Virus record (IMG/VR): IMGVR_UViG_3300034198_022499
Coordinates: 1-34,146 of that record
Reading direction: 5' to 3' (one strand)
Source: a virus
DNA length: 34,146 nucleotides
A model generated the notes under the pieces. It searched no databases and was not told the DNA's origin. It saw nothing but the letters and a program-made list of their open reading frames with translations. The position numbers and the translations under genes are program-made. Within the stretch, counting starts at the first letter, position 1, and each line of letters opens with the position of its first letter. Positions 14,894-22,354 of this stretch are shown piece after piece.

Positions 14894-17320
14894 ATGCCTC
14901 GGTATACTACTTTTAATTACAACTCTGGTGCATATTACGGAACTTCCGCTACTAGCACGTTGTCTATTGCGCCCTTTTATGGCATCGCAATAAACTATGA
15001 CAACATTTTTTTGAGTTGGAAACAACCAGCCACAGACATTGTGCGTATTAGGGTTGTTCGTAATTCCGATAACTTTTCTGAATCTCAAGAAGACGGAATC
15101 ATTGTTTATGACGAGACGTCAATTTCACCAGAACAACAACAGTACAAGTTGGATGGTGCCGCTCCTATTGGAGAAACATCTCGTTCTGTTTACCTAACCA
15201 CAGGTGTGCAAGATGCTACGTATTTTCCAGGAGTTCAGGCCCTACCTTCGGGCAAAAACGTTTACTACACAATCTGGGTGCTTAGCCTCAATGAAGCAGC
15301 AACGGCGTTGGTCTGGACTAACGTGGGGTCTTTGGAAATTCTATTGGCAACAGACCATGCGACCATACTTGCTAATACCGATGACGTGGTAGGTACCGGC
15401 ACAGTTACAGGAACAAAACCGGATTCAAATAGAACTCGAACACGGACTACGCACGAAAAGTTTTTGGACCTTTTGCCAAGAACGTTTACGTCAGAAACTC
15501 AATCACCATTAGATGAAATTAAACAAAACTCAGATTTGTATAAGTTTCTTGGCGGTCTTTCGTACACCCTTGATGAGCTAATGACTCTAGCGGATTTTTT
15601 GCTACCGGATTACACTGCGGCTAATTTTTCTACGAGTATCTTAGATGCAAAGGCATACGACTTAGGGCTTACTCAAGACAACCGTGCATCCACAAAATAC
15701 CAAAGGCAGTTGGTAAGAGAAGCCCGTTATATTTATGGTTCTAAGGGAACTCCAAAAAGCGTAACTACTTTGATTGAAGCCATGACGGGTTTTGATGTTG
15801 CTTTAACTTCCTCCCCAAACCTAATGACTTCTAACCAGGACAGCACTTTCAGACGCGGCGTTGGACTTTGGAAAACGTACAACGGATGCGCCGTTTATGC
15901 AAGAAACTTTTTTACGCCAGTTCCCATTGCTACAGAAGCAAACACCATTGACCTAAGGTATACGGGACAAGTGGCTATTAAAACAGCCGGTGCGTGGATG
16001 TCAAACGGAGTAACTCGCCCTGTTACTGAAGGCATCAAAGTTTCTCCTAACACCGAGTACACCTTTAGTTATTATCAACAAAAGAACACAGGTGCACCAA
16101 CAGTGACCTCTACGCCCAGTGTTTTTTGGTTTGACATTTACGGAAACAAAATTCGGCAAGTAACGGGTAGTAATTACACAGTAACCACTTCTTGGGCCAA
16201 ACAAAGTGTTACAGCAACTGCGCCCCCAGCGGCTACAGCCAACATAACCCAGTTTCAGATAAGTTCTGGAACAGCAACTGTAACTATGGCTAGTACATCT
16301 GCGTTTACTACTAATGACCCTGTTTTGATTAACATTCCACAATCGGGCGCTTATGCCGGTTTTTCAAAAAAAGTTACAGTAACAGTAGCTTCTGGCACCA
16401 CCCTTACCTTTACTACTACTGACGGCAACGTTACGGTTGGAACCGGCGCAGCGACTGTTGGAAACGCTTCTAGGGAAGCGGCTGCATTTGCTGGTGTACA
16501 ACTTACGTTTAACAATGTGGTTACAGGGTCGGTTAGTTATGATGCAGCCGTTGCCCAGACTGGATACCCAGATTATTACGTGTTGCTAGACAGTATGCAA
16601 TTTGCTGTCTCTTCGGTTACAAGTTTTAATGAGGCCAGGGGAATCACGGCTACCTTAGCGCCGAGTAAAACAAATTACATTCTTAACCCGTCCTTTGAAA
16701 CCAACACCACTGGGTGGTCAACGACAGCGGGAACACTTACTCGGGAGTCGCGTTTTCCACCGGGCCTTGCTGCGGGGTCAAAGTGCCTTCAAGTAGTAAC
16801 TAGTGTATCTTCGGTTGTTTCTACGACAACCAATGCAGGAACCAGCATTGCTGGTAGGCACTACACGCTGTCCGTCTACCTTAGAGCGAACGCGGGTACC
16901 CCTACGGTAACCGTATCCTTAACCCCAATAGATAATGGGACCCTCGGAACTGCCGCCAGTAAGGCCGTTGTACTGTCAACTTCCTGGCAAAGGTTTGAAG
17001 TAACCGCTTTTGTTCCGCTAAGTTACACGAACATATCTTTTAAAGCAAGCGTGACTACTAGTGTCCAAATTGATATAGACGCAGTTCAAGTGGAACAAGC
17101 TTACGTGGCTAGAGATTACTTTGACGGAAGTATGACAGAGCTTGGAGCAAGCGTTGCTTCTAATGGAGAATCTATTCTTTTCTACAATAAGGCTGAGCGT
17201 CTTTCGCGCCTTTTTGTTGAACTAACAAAGTACTTGCCAAATAACACGCCGTACATTGTTCGGTCTTCTACGGGAATTGAAACTGTTCAGGGTTCTAGGT
17301 TTGCCAATTTTTCGGCGTAG
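14894..17320 (+). CDS. Tail protein I-like baseplate protein with carbohydrate-binding-like domains
   Basis: An 808-residue protein. Residues about 25-155 look like a fibronectin III-like beta domain. Residues about 190-300 match tail protein I, which links fibres to the baseplate: LLPRTF, SILDAKAYDLGL, then RQLVREARYIYGSKGTPKSV and IEAMTGF. Residues about 350-580 are beta-rich. Residues about 594-745 look like a CBM4/9-type jelly-roll: YILNPSFETNTTGW, then HYTLSVYLRAN, TSWQRFEVTAFVP and IDIDAVQVEQ. A second, weaker copy of that pattern lies around residues 350-440. The protein may bind host surface sugars directly. It is the last clear tail gene. Confidence 0.8.
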   Translation: MPRYTTFNYNSGAYYGTSATSTLSIAPFYGIAINYDNIFLSWKQPATDIVRIRVVRNSDNFSESQEDGIIVYDETSISPEQQQYKLDGAAPIGETSRSVYLTTGVQDATYFPGVQALPSGKNVYYTIWVLSLNEAATALVWTNVGSLEILLATDHATILANTDDVVGTGTVTGTKPDSNRTRTRTTHEKFLDLLPRTFTSETQSPLDEIKQNSDLYKFLGGLSYTLDELMTLADFLLPDYTAANFSTSILDAKAYDLGLTQDNRASTKYQRQLVREARYIYGSKGTPKSVTTLIEAMTGFDVALTSSPNLMTSNQDSTFRRGVGLWKTYNGCAVYARNFFTPVPIATEANTIDLRYTGQVAIKTAGAWMSNGVTRPVTEGIKVSPNTEYTFSYYQQKNTGAPTVTSTPSVFWFDIYGNKIRQVTGSNYTVTTSWAKQSVTATAPPAATANITQFQISSGTATVTMASTSAFTTNDPVLINIPQSGAYAGFSKKVTVTVASGTTLTFTTTDGNVTVGTGAATVGNASREAAAFAGVQLTFNNVVTGSVSYDAAVAQTGYPDYYVLLDSMQFAVSSVTSFNEARGITATLAPSKTNYILNPSFETNTTGWSTTAGTLTRESRFPPGLAAGSKCLQVVTSVSSVVSTTTNAGTSIAGRHYTLSVYLRANAGTPTVTVSLTPIDNGTLGTAASKAVVLSTSWQRFEVTAFVPLSYTNISFKASVTTSVQIDIDAVQVEQAYVARDYFDGSMTELGASVASNGESILFYNKAERLSRLFVELTKYLPNNTPYIVRSSTGIETVQGSRFANFSA

Positions 17321-17323
17321 AAT
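17318..17323 (+). promoter_or_regulatory. Candidate -10 element for a leaderless start
   Basis: TAGAAT overlaps the stop of the tail protein I gene and ends seven bases before the A of the next ATG at 17330. No Shine-Dalgarno is present. This fits the TANNNT -10 with transcription starting at or beside the ATG, as seen for leaderless actinobacterial genes. There is no clear -35. Confidence 0.35.
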
Positions 17324-17329
17324 ACCCTT

Positions 17330-17608
17330 ATGGATAATTTTTTTGTAGTAGTTATTGCGGGTATGGCTGTAGGTTTTTCCACGGAACTTATAGGCACTCT
17401 TGTGGAGCGTTTTACCGCGTTCTCTTCACCAGTTATCAAGCAAGTATTATCGGCCCCTTTCGGCGCTTTGTACTGTTGGCTGCTCGGGGTGTCTGGGTGG
17501 GAGCTTCTGGTGTTCTCCCTTGCTTCAGGATTTTTTGCTTTGATTATTATGTATTGGATTAATCGTCCTGTGCAGATTCAGCAAGTCATGTCACGTCGCC
17601 TTCCATAA
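17330..17608 (+). CDS. Small membrane protein, holin candidate
   Basis: A 92-residue protein with hydrophobic segments at about residues 4-24 and about 40-78; the second could hold two spans (ALYCWLLGVSG and LLVFSLASGFFALIIMYWI). The C-terminus is basic and polar (RPVQIQQVMSRRLP). Small size, two or three membrane spans, a charged tail and position at the end of the tail module fit a holin, but no endolysin lies next to it in this window, so the role is open. There is no Shine-Dalgarno before the ATG. Confidence 0.8.
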   Translation: MDNFFVVVIAGMAVGFSTELIGTLVERFTAFSSPVIKQVLSAPFGALYCWLLGVSGWELLVFSLASGFFALIIMYWINRPVQIQQVMSRRLP

Positions 17609-17612
17609 GGTG

Positions 17613-17618
17613 TATAGT
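17613..17618 (+). promoter_or_regulatory. Candidate -10 element for a leaderless initiator mRNA
   Basis: TATAGT lies seven bases before the ATG at 17626, so transcription should begin at or next to the start codon. The only SD-like bases (GAGGG) touch the ATG too closely to work as an SD. No clear -35 is present. This would be the promoter of the replication operon. Confidence 0.45.
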
Positions 17619-17625
17619 CGAGGGC

Positions 17626-18672
17626 ATGAATCTACCTCCTGAATTTTTTGCGACGGAACTTACGGCAACGGAATTTAAAGTCGTTGTTTCGCTGTACCAT
17701 CTATCCGGCCCTGAGTGGCTCGTAGAAGCGACAACAGATGAACTTGGGGTGCTGACTGGTTATAGCGCTGAAAGTCTGCGACGCGCCTTCAGGGGGCTGG
17801 AGAAGGCAGGTCTGTTGGACACGGTCCGTACCAAGCGCAACTTTGGCAAGTGGTCTAAGAACCGTTACCAGTTGGTTTTACCATCCCACAATACTGTGGA
17901 TTTGAAGCCGGAACCATCCCTCGTATCTGTGGGGTGGTCAGAGCCACCATCCCACAAATCTGTGGGGTCAACACGTGGTACTACATGGCTACCTGCCCCA
18001 GCTATTAACTATAATAACTACAAAACTAGTGTGATAAAGAATACTTCGTATTCTTTACGGAACACCGAAAGTGTTCCGCTAATGAAGGGTGTGAATGTGG
18101 AAAAATGGAAACCTCTCGGTGAAGATACGACCGGCGATGATGACATTGGAGGCTTTGGTCTTTTCGATGATGAGGTCCCGGCTATGCAGAAGCCCAAGCT
18201 CAGCATGAACAAGAAAGACCCCAAGACTCGGGGTCGCCGCCCAGAATCTGAGTGGACCCCGTTTGACGTTGCCGTCGAGTTTCAGTTTCAACTTGGTCGC
18301 CGTTTTCCGTACATTCCAGGTTTGGTAAACACCCGTGCCGTTGCCGGTGCGTTGCGCGGTTATCGATTCAAGGTTAAAACCACTGGGGATATCGAGATGG
18401 AAATTATGCGGATGTTTTTTGAGGACGAGCGTAATCTGCGCAACGCTGATGAGCAAGCAAGCACAATCCACACTCGTTACCTCAGCATGTTCAAGACTCA
18501 CATGACGCGGGCGTATGAACGACTGGGCCTAGACTCGCCGGTTTTTAAACAAGACCAAGCAGAACCAGTTCAGCATGTGTATGCTTCTGACGGTAAGCAG
18601 TTTGTAAATTCTCTCTTGGGCCGAAAGAGGATGGCTGAGTACGAATCAAAGTTGACCCAGAAGGGACACTAG
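17626..18672 (+). CDS. Winged-helix replication initiator (lambda O-like layout)
   Basis: A 348-residue protein. Residues about 8-90 form a winged-helix domain: LTATEFKVVVSLYHLSG, TTDELGVLTGYSAESLRRAFR, GLEKAGLLDTVRT and NRYQLV. Residues about 90-190 are a low-complexity linker that includes three 11-residue repeats starting PSHNTV, PSLVSV and PSHKSV. Residues about 205-310 are a helical C-terminal domain (WTPFDVAVEFQFQLGRRF). The next gene is a DnaC-like loader and the helicase follows soon after, so this protein probably binds the origin and recruits the loader. The DNA for its linker carries three iterons, an AT-rich stretch and hairpins. No strong sequence match to lambda O is claimed; the similarity is in architecture. 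Confidence 0.75.
   Translation: MNLPPEFFATELTATEFKVVVSLYHLSGPEWLVEATTDELGVLTGYSAESLRRAFRGLEKAGLLDTVRTKRNFGKWSKNRYQLVLPSHNTVDLKPEPSLVSVGWSEPPSHKSVGSTRGTTWLPAPAINYNNYKTSVIKNTSYSLRNTESVPLMKGVNVEKWKPLGEDTTGDDDIGGFGLFDDEVPAMQKPKLSMNKKDPKTRGRRPESEWTPFDVAVEFQFQLGRRFPYIPGLVNTRAVAGALRGYRFKVKTTGDIEMEIMRMFFEDERNLRNADEQASTIHTRYLSMFKTHMTRAYERLGLDSPVFKQDQAEPVQHVYASDGKQFVNSLLGRKRMAEYESKLTQKGH
17881..17965 (+). repeat. Three 19-bp iterons at a 33-bp period
   Basis: The units are CCATCCCACAATACTGTGG (17881-17899), CCATCCCTCGTATCTGTGG (17914-17932) and CCATCCCACAAATCTGTGG (17947-17965), each preceded by A and separated by 14 nt. Copies 1 and 3 agree at 17 of 19 bases, copies 2 and 3 at 16. Units 1 and 3 contain the dyad CCACA-N4-TGTGG. 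The 33-bp step is about three helical turns, placing all three on one face of the DNA, and it also keeps the reading frame. Confidence 0.9.
18035..18078 (+). repeat. Two abutting perfect hairpins
   Basis: TAAAGAATAC-TTC-GTATTCTTTA (18035-18057) is a 10-bp stem with a three-base loop. CGGAACAC (18058-18065) pairs with GTGTTCCG (18071-18078) around a five-base loop. They touch with no bases between them and lie inside the initiator reading frame, beside the AT-rich stretch. They may be structures used when the origin is single-stranded, or binding sites. Confidence 0.85.
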
Positions 18673-19392
18673 GTGTTCAAGATTGAATCTCTTCCCCCAG
18701 TAAAGCGTTACTGGTTGGCGAAGAACTCAAACATTCCAGTGCGCTACCTTCAATGGGATTTTGAGGACATCGAAAAAGACATGGGGACAATCCCTACCGA
18801 TTTGACCGACTGGATGAACGACCTTCTTTCTGGGGAAATCATCATGAAGGCTGGCAACTTAGGGAAGACCGGTTTGGGAATTTTGTTTGACGGTTCTCCG
18901 GGACGAGGAAAGACTACGCACGCTGTAGCCATTCTCAACGAGTTTATCCGGGCGCTTCCCGAAGACGACCGCGCTTCTGCCCTAATGCACGTACACCCGT
19001 CTTCCTACGGGCACAAGTTTCGCCCCATCTATTACATGACCTACACGGATTTCCTGTACCGCAAGAAGGCTATCTTTGATGCCGACTCAGACGTTCGTGC
19101 AAGCCTTCAGGATGAAATGGATGGGTTCCACGGTCGTTGCCGTGATGACGCTTACAACGTTCGCTTGCTTGTCCTTGATGATTTGGGTAAAGAGTACGGC
19201 TCTAAATACGACGACTATTCTTTTGACGATATTTTGCGCACTCGATACGACAAGGGTCTTCCCACGATTATCACTACTAACGTAGAGATGGAGAAGTGGG
19301 ACAAAATGTACTCTGAAGCAATGGGTAGTTTCGCCCATGAAGCTTTTTTAAGGGTTAAACTAGAAGGAGAAGACCTCAGGAGGGGACAGTGA
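18673..19392 (+). CDS. DnaC-like replicative helicase loader ATPase
   Basis: A 239-residue AAA+ protein that should load the phage DnaB-like helicase at the origin. Walker A is GSPGRGKT (residues 74-81) and Walker B is LLVLDDLG (D169, D170). A sensor-type TIITTN follows, with DDILRTRYDKG between, the usual place of an arginine-bearing helix in DnaC/IstB-type ATPases. It starts with GTG directly after the initiator stop, with AGAAGG upstream. It is followed by a SWIM-finger gene, overlapping by four bases. Confidence 0.88.
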   Translation: MFKIESLPPVKRYWLAKNSNIPVRYLQWDFEDIEKDMGTIPTDLTDWMNDLLSGEIIMKAGNLGKTGLGILFDGSPGRGKTTHAVAILNEFIRALPEDDRASALMHVHPSSYGHKFRPIYYMTYTDFLYRKKAIFDADSDVRASLQDEMDGFHGRCRDDAYNVRLLVLDDLGKEYGSKYDDYSFDDILRTRYDKGLPTIITTNVEMEKWDKMYSEAMGSFAHEAFLRVKLEGEDLRRGQ

Positions 19393-19697
19393 AAGGCGCA
19401 AGTGTAAACATGGACTGGCGAACTATTCAGCTGTTTCTTTCTGACGACGGCGTTCATGAAGTTGAGATTGTGGTAGACGATTACCGCAAGATGCGTTGCA
19501 CCTGTTCGTATTACAAAACAGGAAAACGTTGCAAGCACATCCGACACATCCGCGCACAGATTGACAGGAACGGTGGAGATTACTCCATAAAAATTCCTGA
19601 GTACTTGTCTGACGAAGACCTTCACGAAGCTCTACTGAGTCCAGAGAGTTTTCGCGAGTTGCTTATTCACCACTCACACATCGAAGTCCTCCCGTGA
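19389..19697 (+). CDS. SWIM-type zinc finger protein
   Basis: A 102-residue protein with C37-T-C39, eight residues, then C48-K-H50, which fits the SWIM zinc finger (CxC-xn-CxH). SWIM fingers bind DNA or proteins and occur in Swi2/Snf2-type ATPases, MuDR transposases and recombination factors. The GTG at 19389 has AGGAGGGG just upstream; an ATG at 19410 is possible. It lies between the helicase loader and the helicase. An SNF2-type helicase encoded at 22347 could be a partner, but that is speculation. The C-terminal 40 residues are acidic and helical. The stop overlaps the next start (GTGA). Confidence 0.8.
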   Translation: MKGASVNMDWRTIQLFLSDDGVHEVEIVVDDYRKMRCTCSYYKTGKRCKHIRHIRAQIDRNGGDYSIKIPEYLSDEDLHEALLSPESFRELLIHHSHIEVLP

Positions 19698-20113
19698 TTG
19701 GTGGGGACATCTCAAACGAGACCCCGCCCCGAATAATCGTAAACATTGATGTGGTTGTTCGTTCGGACATAGACGAGCAACGCCGACTGCTTTTGGGTAA
19801 TAAGCTAGACCGACGTGTCTTAGGGTTGAATAACGCTGAGCTTTCACTTTTGTGGAACAAGTCTTACCAGTATGGCTTAGCCATAGAACTAGCTGCGTTT
19901 TCAGACGAGCTCTGGACGCAAGAACATTTAGATAAACTTATGTCTCGACTTGATAACCGAGGCGGTAATCCATTTAATTACGCAGAACTTTATGCAAACA
20001 TTTCTGACTTCATTAGCGAGTTGCCTTACCGTGCAAACCTCAAAGGTGTGGTAGATATTGATGAGCGAGTTGCGCGGTATGGTTCGTGGGGTATAGAACT
20101 TAACAGCTTGTAA
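19694..20113 (+). CDS. Unknown protein in the replication operon
   Basis: A 139-residue soluble protein starting at a GTG that overlaps the previous stop. I do not recognise a family. It begins with a short beta-like segment (RIIVNIDVVV), continues with helical sequence including NNAELSLLWNKSYQYG and LAAFSDELW, and ends with WGIELNSL. Its position between the SWIM-finger gene and the DnaB-like helicase suggests a replication accessory, but nothing in the sequence shows a specific activity. Confidence 0.7.
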   Translation: MIGGDISNETPPRIIVNIDVVVRSDIDEQRRLLLGNKLDRRVLGLNNAELSLLWNKSYQYGLAIELAAFSDELWTQEHLDKLMSRLDNRGGNPFNYAELYANISDFISELPYRANLKGVVDIDERVARYGSWGIELNSL

Positions 20114-20129
20114 CTAATAACGAGGGAAA

Positions 20130-21377
20130 ATGGCGAACGATAACGAATACCGACTTCTAAGCAAAGTCATCACTGACCGAAACATCATCCCGGTTCTTGA
20201 ACAAGGAATCCAGGATGATTGGGTTATTGATGACGACCTTCGTCGCGTCTGGAAGTTCACTCGTGAGCACTACGTCAAGTACCGTGAAGTTCCTACTTAC
20301 ACCACGGTTAAAGATAACTTTCCTAACTTCGACATCCTAAATGTTGAAGACACGATTGATTACCTTATTGACCAGATGGTGGCTTTCCGTCGCCGTTCTT
20401 TGGCTCTTGAAGGAACAGCCAGCGTTGTAGCAAAACTCCAGCGTAACGAAAATGACGCGGCTATCGAAGAGATGTCCCGCACGGTAACTATCGTTAATGA
20501 GCAAGGCCAAGTAGGTACTCACCACATTGACGTTACTCAAGACCCCAGCTCCCGTTTGCTGGACTACGAAAAAATTAAAGACTCTAAACTTCTAGGCATC
20601 CCAACTGGGTACCGTCTCATTGACGAGGCAACCGCTGGTCTTCAGGGCGGACAACTCATTACCGTTATCGCTCCACCTAAGACTGGTAAGTCACAGATTG
20701 CTTTGCAAATCGCAATCAACACCCATTTAGATGGCAAGACACCTATGTTCCAAAGTTTTGAGATGAACAACATGGAACAAGTTCAACGTCACGATGCCAT
20801 GCGTTCTCACATCTCGCATTCCCGATTGCGCCGAGGAATTCTGAATGAGGAAGAGTTTTCTCGTTATACAGCTACTTTGGGTTCTATGAACGATATGCAC
20901 CCGTTCCATTTAGTGGATGCCGTTAACGGACTTACCATAGATTCTTTGATGGCTAAGGCTGACCAACTACAGCCAGACATTCTTTTTATTGACGGTGTTT
21001 ACCTGATGCTGGACCAGGTTACCGGTGACTCTAATACGCCACAAGCACTCACCAATATCACCCGAGGGCTTAAGCGGGTTGCTCAGCGCCTAGACATTCC
21101 CGTTGTAATAACCACTCAAACACTCCTGTGGAAGATGCGGGGCAACAAAGTTACCGCAGACTCTATTGGTTATTCATCTTCGTTCTTTCAAGACTCCGAC
21201 GTAATTCTTGGTTTGGAGCCTATAGAGAATGATGAGTCAACTCGTCTTTTAAAGATTGTCCAGTCTCGTAACTGCCCACAAGAAGAAACTTCTATTATGT
21301 GGGGATGGGAGACGGGCTGTTTCCACGATGAGGAGTCAAGGGGCTCTTGTAAGTTCTGCGTTCCCTGGACAATCTAA
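20130..21377 (+). CDS. Replicative DNA helicase (DnaB-like)
   Basis: A 415-residue RecA-fold helicase that unwinds DNA ahead of the phage polymerase. Walker A is APPKTGKS (residues 181-188), preceded by IPTGYRLIDEATAGLQGGQL, the typical entry into the DnaB motor. Walker B is ILFIDGVYLM (D288). VVITTQTLL fits motif H3, and SSSFFQDSDVILGL matches motif H4. The N-terminal 120 residues are helical. The C-terminus ends with C-x4-C-x7-C-x2-C-like cysteines (TGCFHDEE, SCKFC), which is unusual and might bind metal. GAGGGA precedes the ATG. The primase start overlaps the stop. Confidence 0.9.
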   Translation: MANDNEYRLLSKVITDRNIIPVLEQGIQDDWVIDDDLRRVWKFTREHYVKYREVPTYTTVKDNFPNFDILNVEDTIDYLIDQMVAFRRRSLALEGTASVVAKLQRNENDAAIEEMSRTVTIVNEQGQVGTHHIDVTQDPSSRLLDYEKIKDSKLLGIPTGYRLIDEATAGLQGGQLITVIAPPKTGKSQIALQIAINTHLDGKTPMFQSFEMNNMEQVQRHDAMRSHISHSRLRRGILNEEEFSRYTATLGSMNDMHPFHLVDAVNGLTIDSLMAKADQLQPDILFIDGVYLMLDQVTGDSNTPQALTNITRGLKRVAQRLDIPVVITTQTLLWKMRGNKVTADSIGYSSSFFQDSDVILGLEPIENDESTRLLKIVQSRNCPQEETSIMWGWETGCFHDEESRGSCKFCVPWTI

Positions 21378-22354
21378 TGAACGTAGATATTGAGAGCGTC
21401 CTTATTGAGCTGGGCATTGACTTTGATGTTCGTGGCAATGAAGCCAACGGGCTATGCCCTATGCACTACGAGCGTGTTGGTAGGAAAGACAACTCGCCAT
21501 CATGGTGGATAAACCTTGAGACCGGTCAACACATTTGTTTCTCTTGTCACTACAGCGGAGGCTTACTACATTTAGTCTGCGATGTCAAGGGTTTTTTCAT
21601 AGAATCTTGGGGAGATTTACACGACCCAGATTACACTTCCGCAAAGGTGTGGTTGGCTAATGTTGCCCAGATTTCCCCTGAGCGTCTGGCCCAAGCACTG
21701 ACCGACATGCCTCGCTTTGCTCAGTCATACGATAAGCCAATCGAGATGTCTGACGCCCGTCTTGCGGTTTACTCCGACCCTCCACTAGAACAGTTGCTTG
21801 CTAAAAACATTACTCTTGAATCTGCTCAGGTTTACGGAATCCTTTGGGACACCAAGACCGACTCTTGGGTTCTTCCGCTTCGTGACCCACACACGGGTAA
21901 GCTTCTCGGTTGGCAAGAAAAAGGTACTCTGAACAGGCGTTTCATGAACCGTCCCCCAGGCCTAGCCAAGTCTAAAACACTATTTGGCGTGGATATTATG
22001 CCGGATGAACTGACCATACTTGTGGAATCTCCTTTGGACTGCGCACGAATTTACTCTGCCGGATTTCATGGAGCCGTTGCAGTGTGTGGCTCTATCATCA
22101 GCGACGCCCAGGTAAAACTGATACGTAATTCAGACCGCGTAATTTCTGCTTTAGATAATCCGAAGGTAGACGATGCGGGGCGTAAAGGTTCGGCAGACTT
22201 GATTTCCCTTAGCAGTCGTTACGGGTTAAATCTTTCTTTCTTCAATTACGGAGACTCAGGTAAAAAAGACCCAGGAGACATGACGGACGACGAAATCGCT
22301 TGGGGATTAGAACATGCGGTATCATCGTTGTACGGAGAAAGCGCATATGTTTAA
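21377..22354 (+). CDS. DNA primase with zinc-binding and Toprim domains
   Basis: A 325-residue primase that makes RNA primers for lagging-strand synthesis. The N-terminal zinc-binding site is C27-x2-H30 with C54-x2-C57, in GLCPMH and CFSC. The Toprim domain starts with the acidic E217 (ILVESPLDCARIYSAG). It continues with D260 in ALDNPKVDDAGRKG, a DN-x4-DAG arrangement longer than the compact DND-x-AG of DnaG and T7 primase. KKDPGDM near the end matches the last conserved Toprim segment. The helicase is encoded by the previous gene, with overlapping stop and start, so the two are probably made together. Confidence 0.88.
   Translation: MNVDIESVLIELGIDFDVRGNEANGLCPMHYERVGRKDNSPSWWINLETGQHICFSCHYSGGLLHLVCDVKGFFIESWGDLHDPDYTSAKVWLANVAQISPERLAQALTDMPRFAQSYDKPIEMSDARLAVYSDPPLEQLLAKNITLESAQVYGILWDTKTDSWVLPLRDPHTGKLLGWQEKGTLNRRFMNRPPGLAKSKTLFGVDIMPDELTILVESPLDCARIYSAGFHGAVAVCGSIISDAQVKLIRNSDRVISALDNPKVDDAGRKGSADLISLSSRYGLNLSFFNYGDSGKKDPGDMTDDEIAWGLEHAVSSLYGESAYV

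Larger units (their letters stand above)
17881..18078 (+). other. Candidate replication origin inside the initiator gene
   Basis: Iterons (17881-17965) are followed by a stretch at 18001-18060 with 17 G/C in 60 bases by hand count (about 72% AT), then two abutting hairpins (18035-18078). An initiator gene holding its own iterons, with an adjacent AT-rich unwinding region in the sequence for the protein linker, is the known layout of the lambda origin in gene O. The helicase-loader gene directly downstream supports this. Origin activity is inference. Confidence 0.7.

Noticed and set aside
17890-17905. A DnaA box
   Set aside because: TGTGGATTT after iteron 1 differs from the consensus at two of nine bases and is not repeated at iterons 2 and 3. 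The iteron itself is the repeated unit.
17881-17965. A CRISPR array or simple coding repeat
   Set aside because: There are only three units with 14-nt gaps and imperfect copies, far from CRISPR spacing. A purely protein-driven repeat is less likely because base identity extends to third codon positions, although the protein repeat is real as well.
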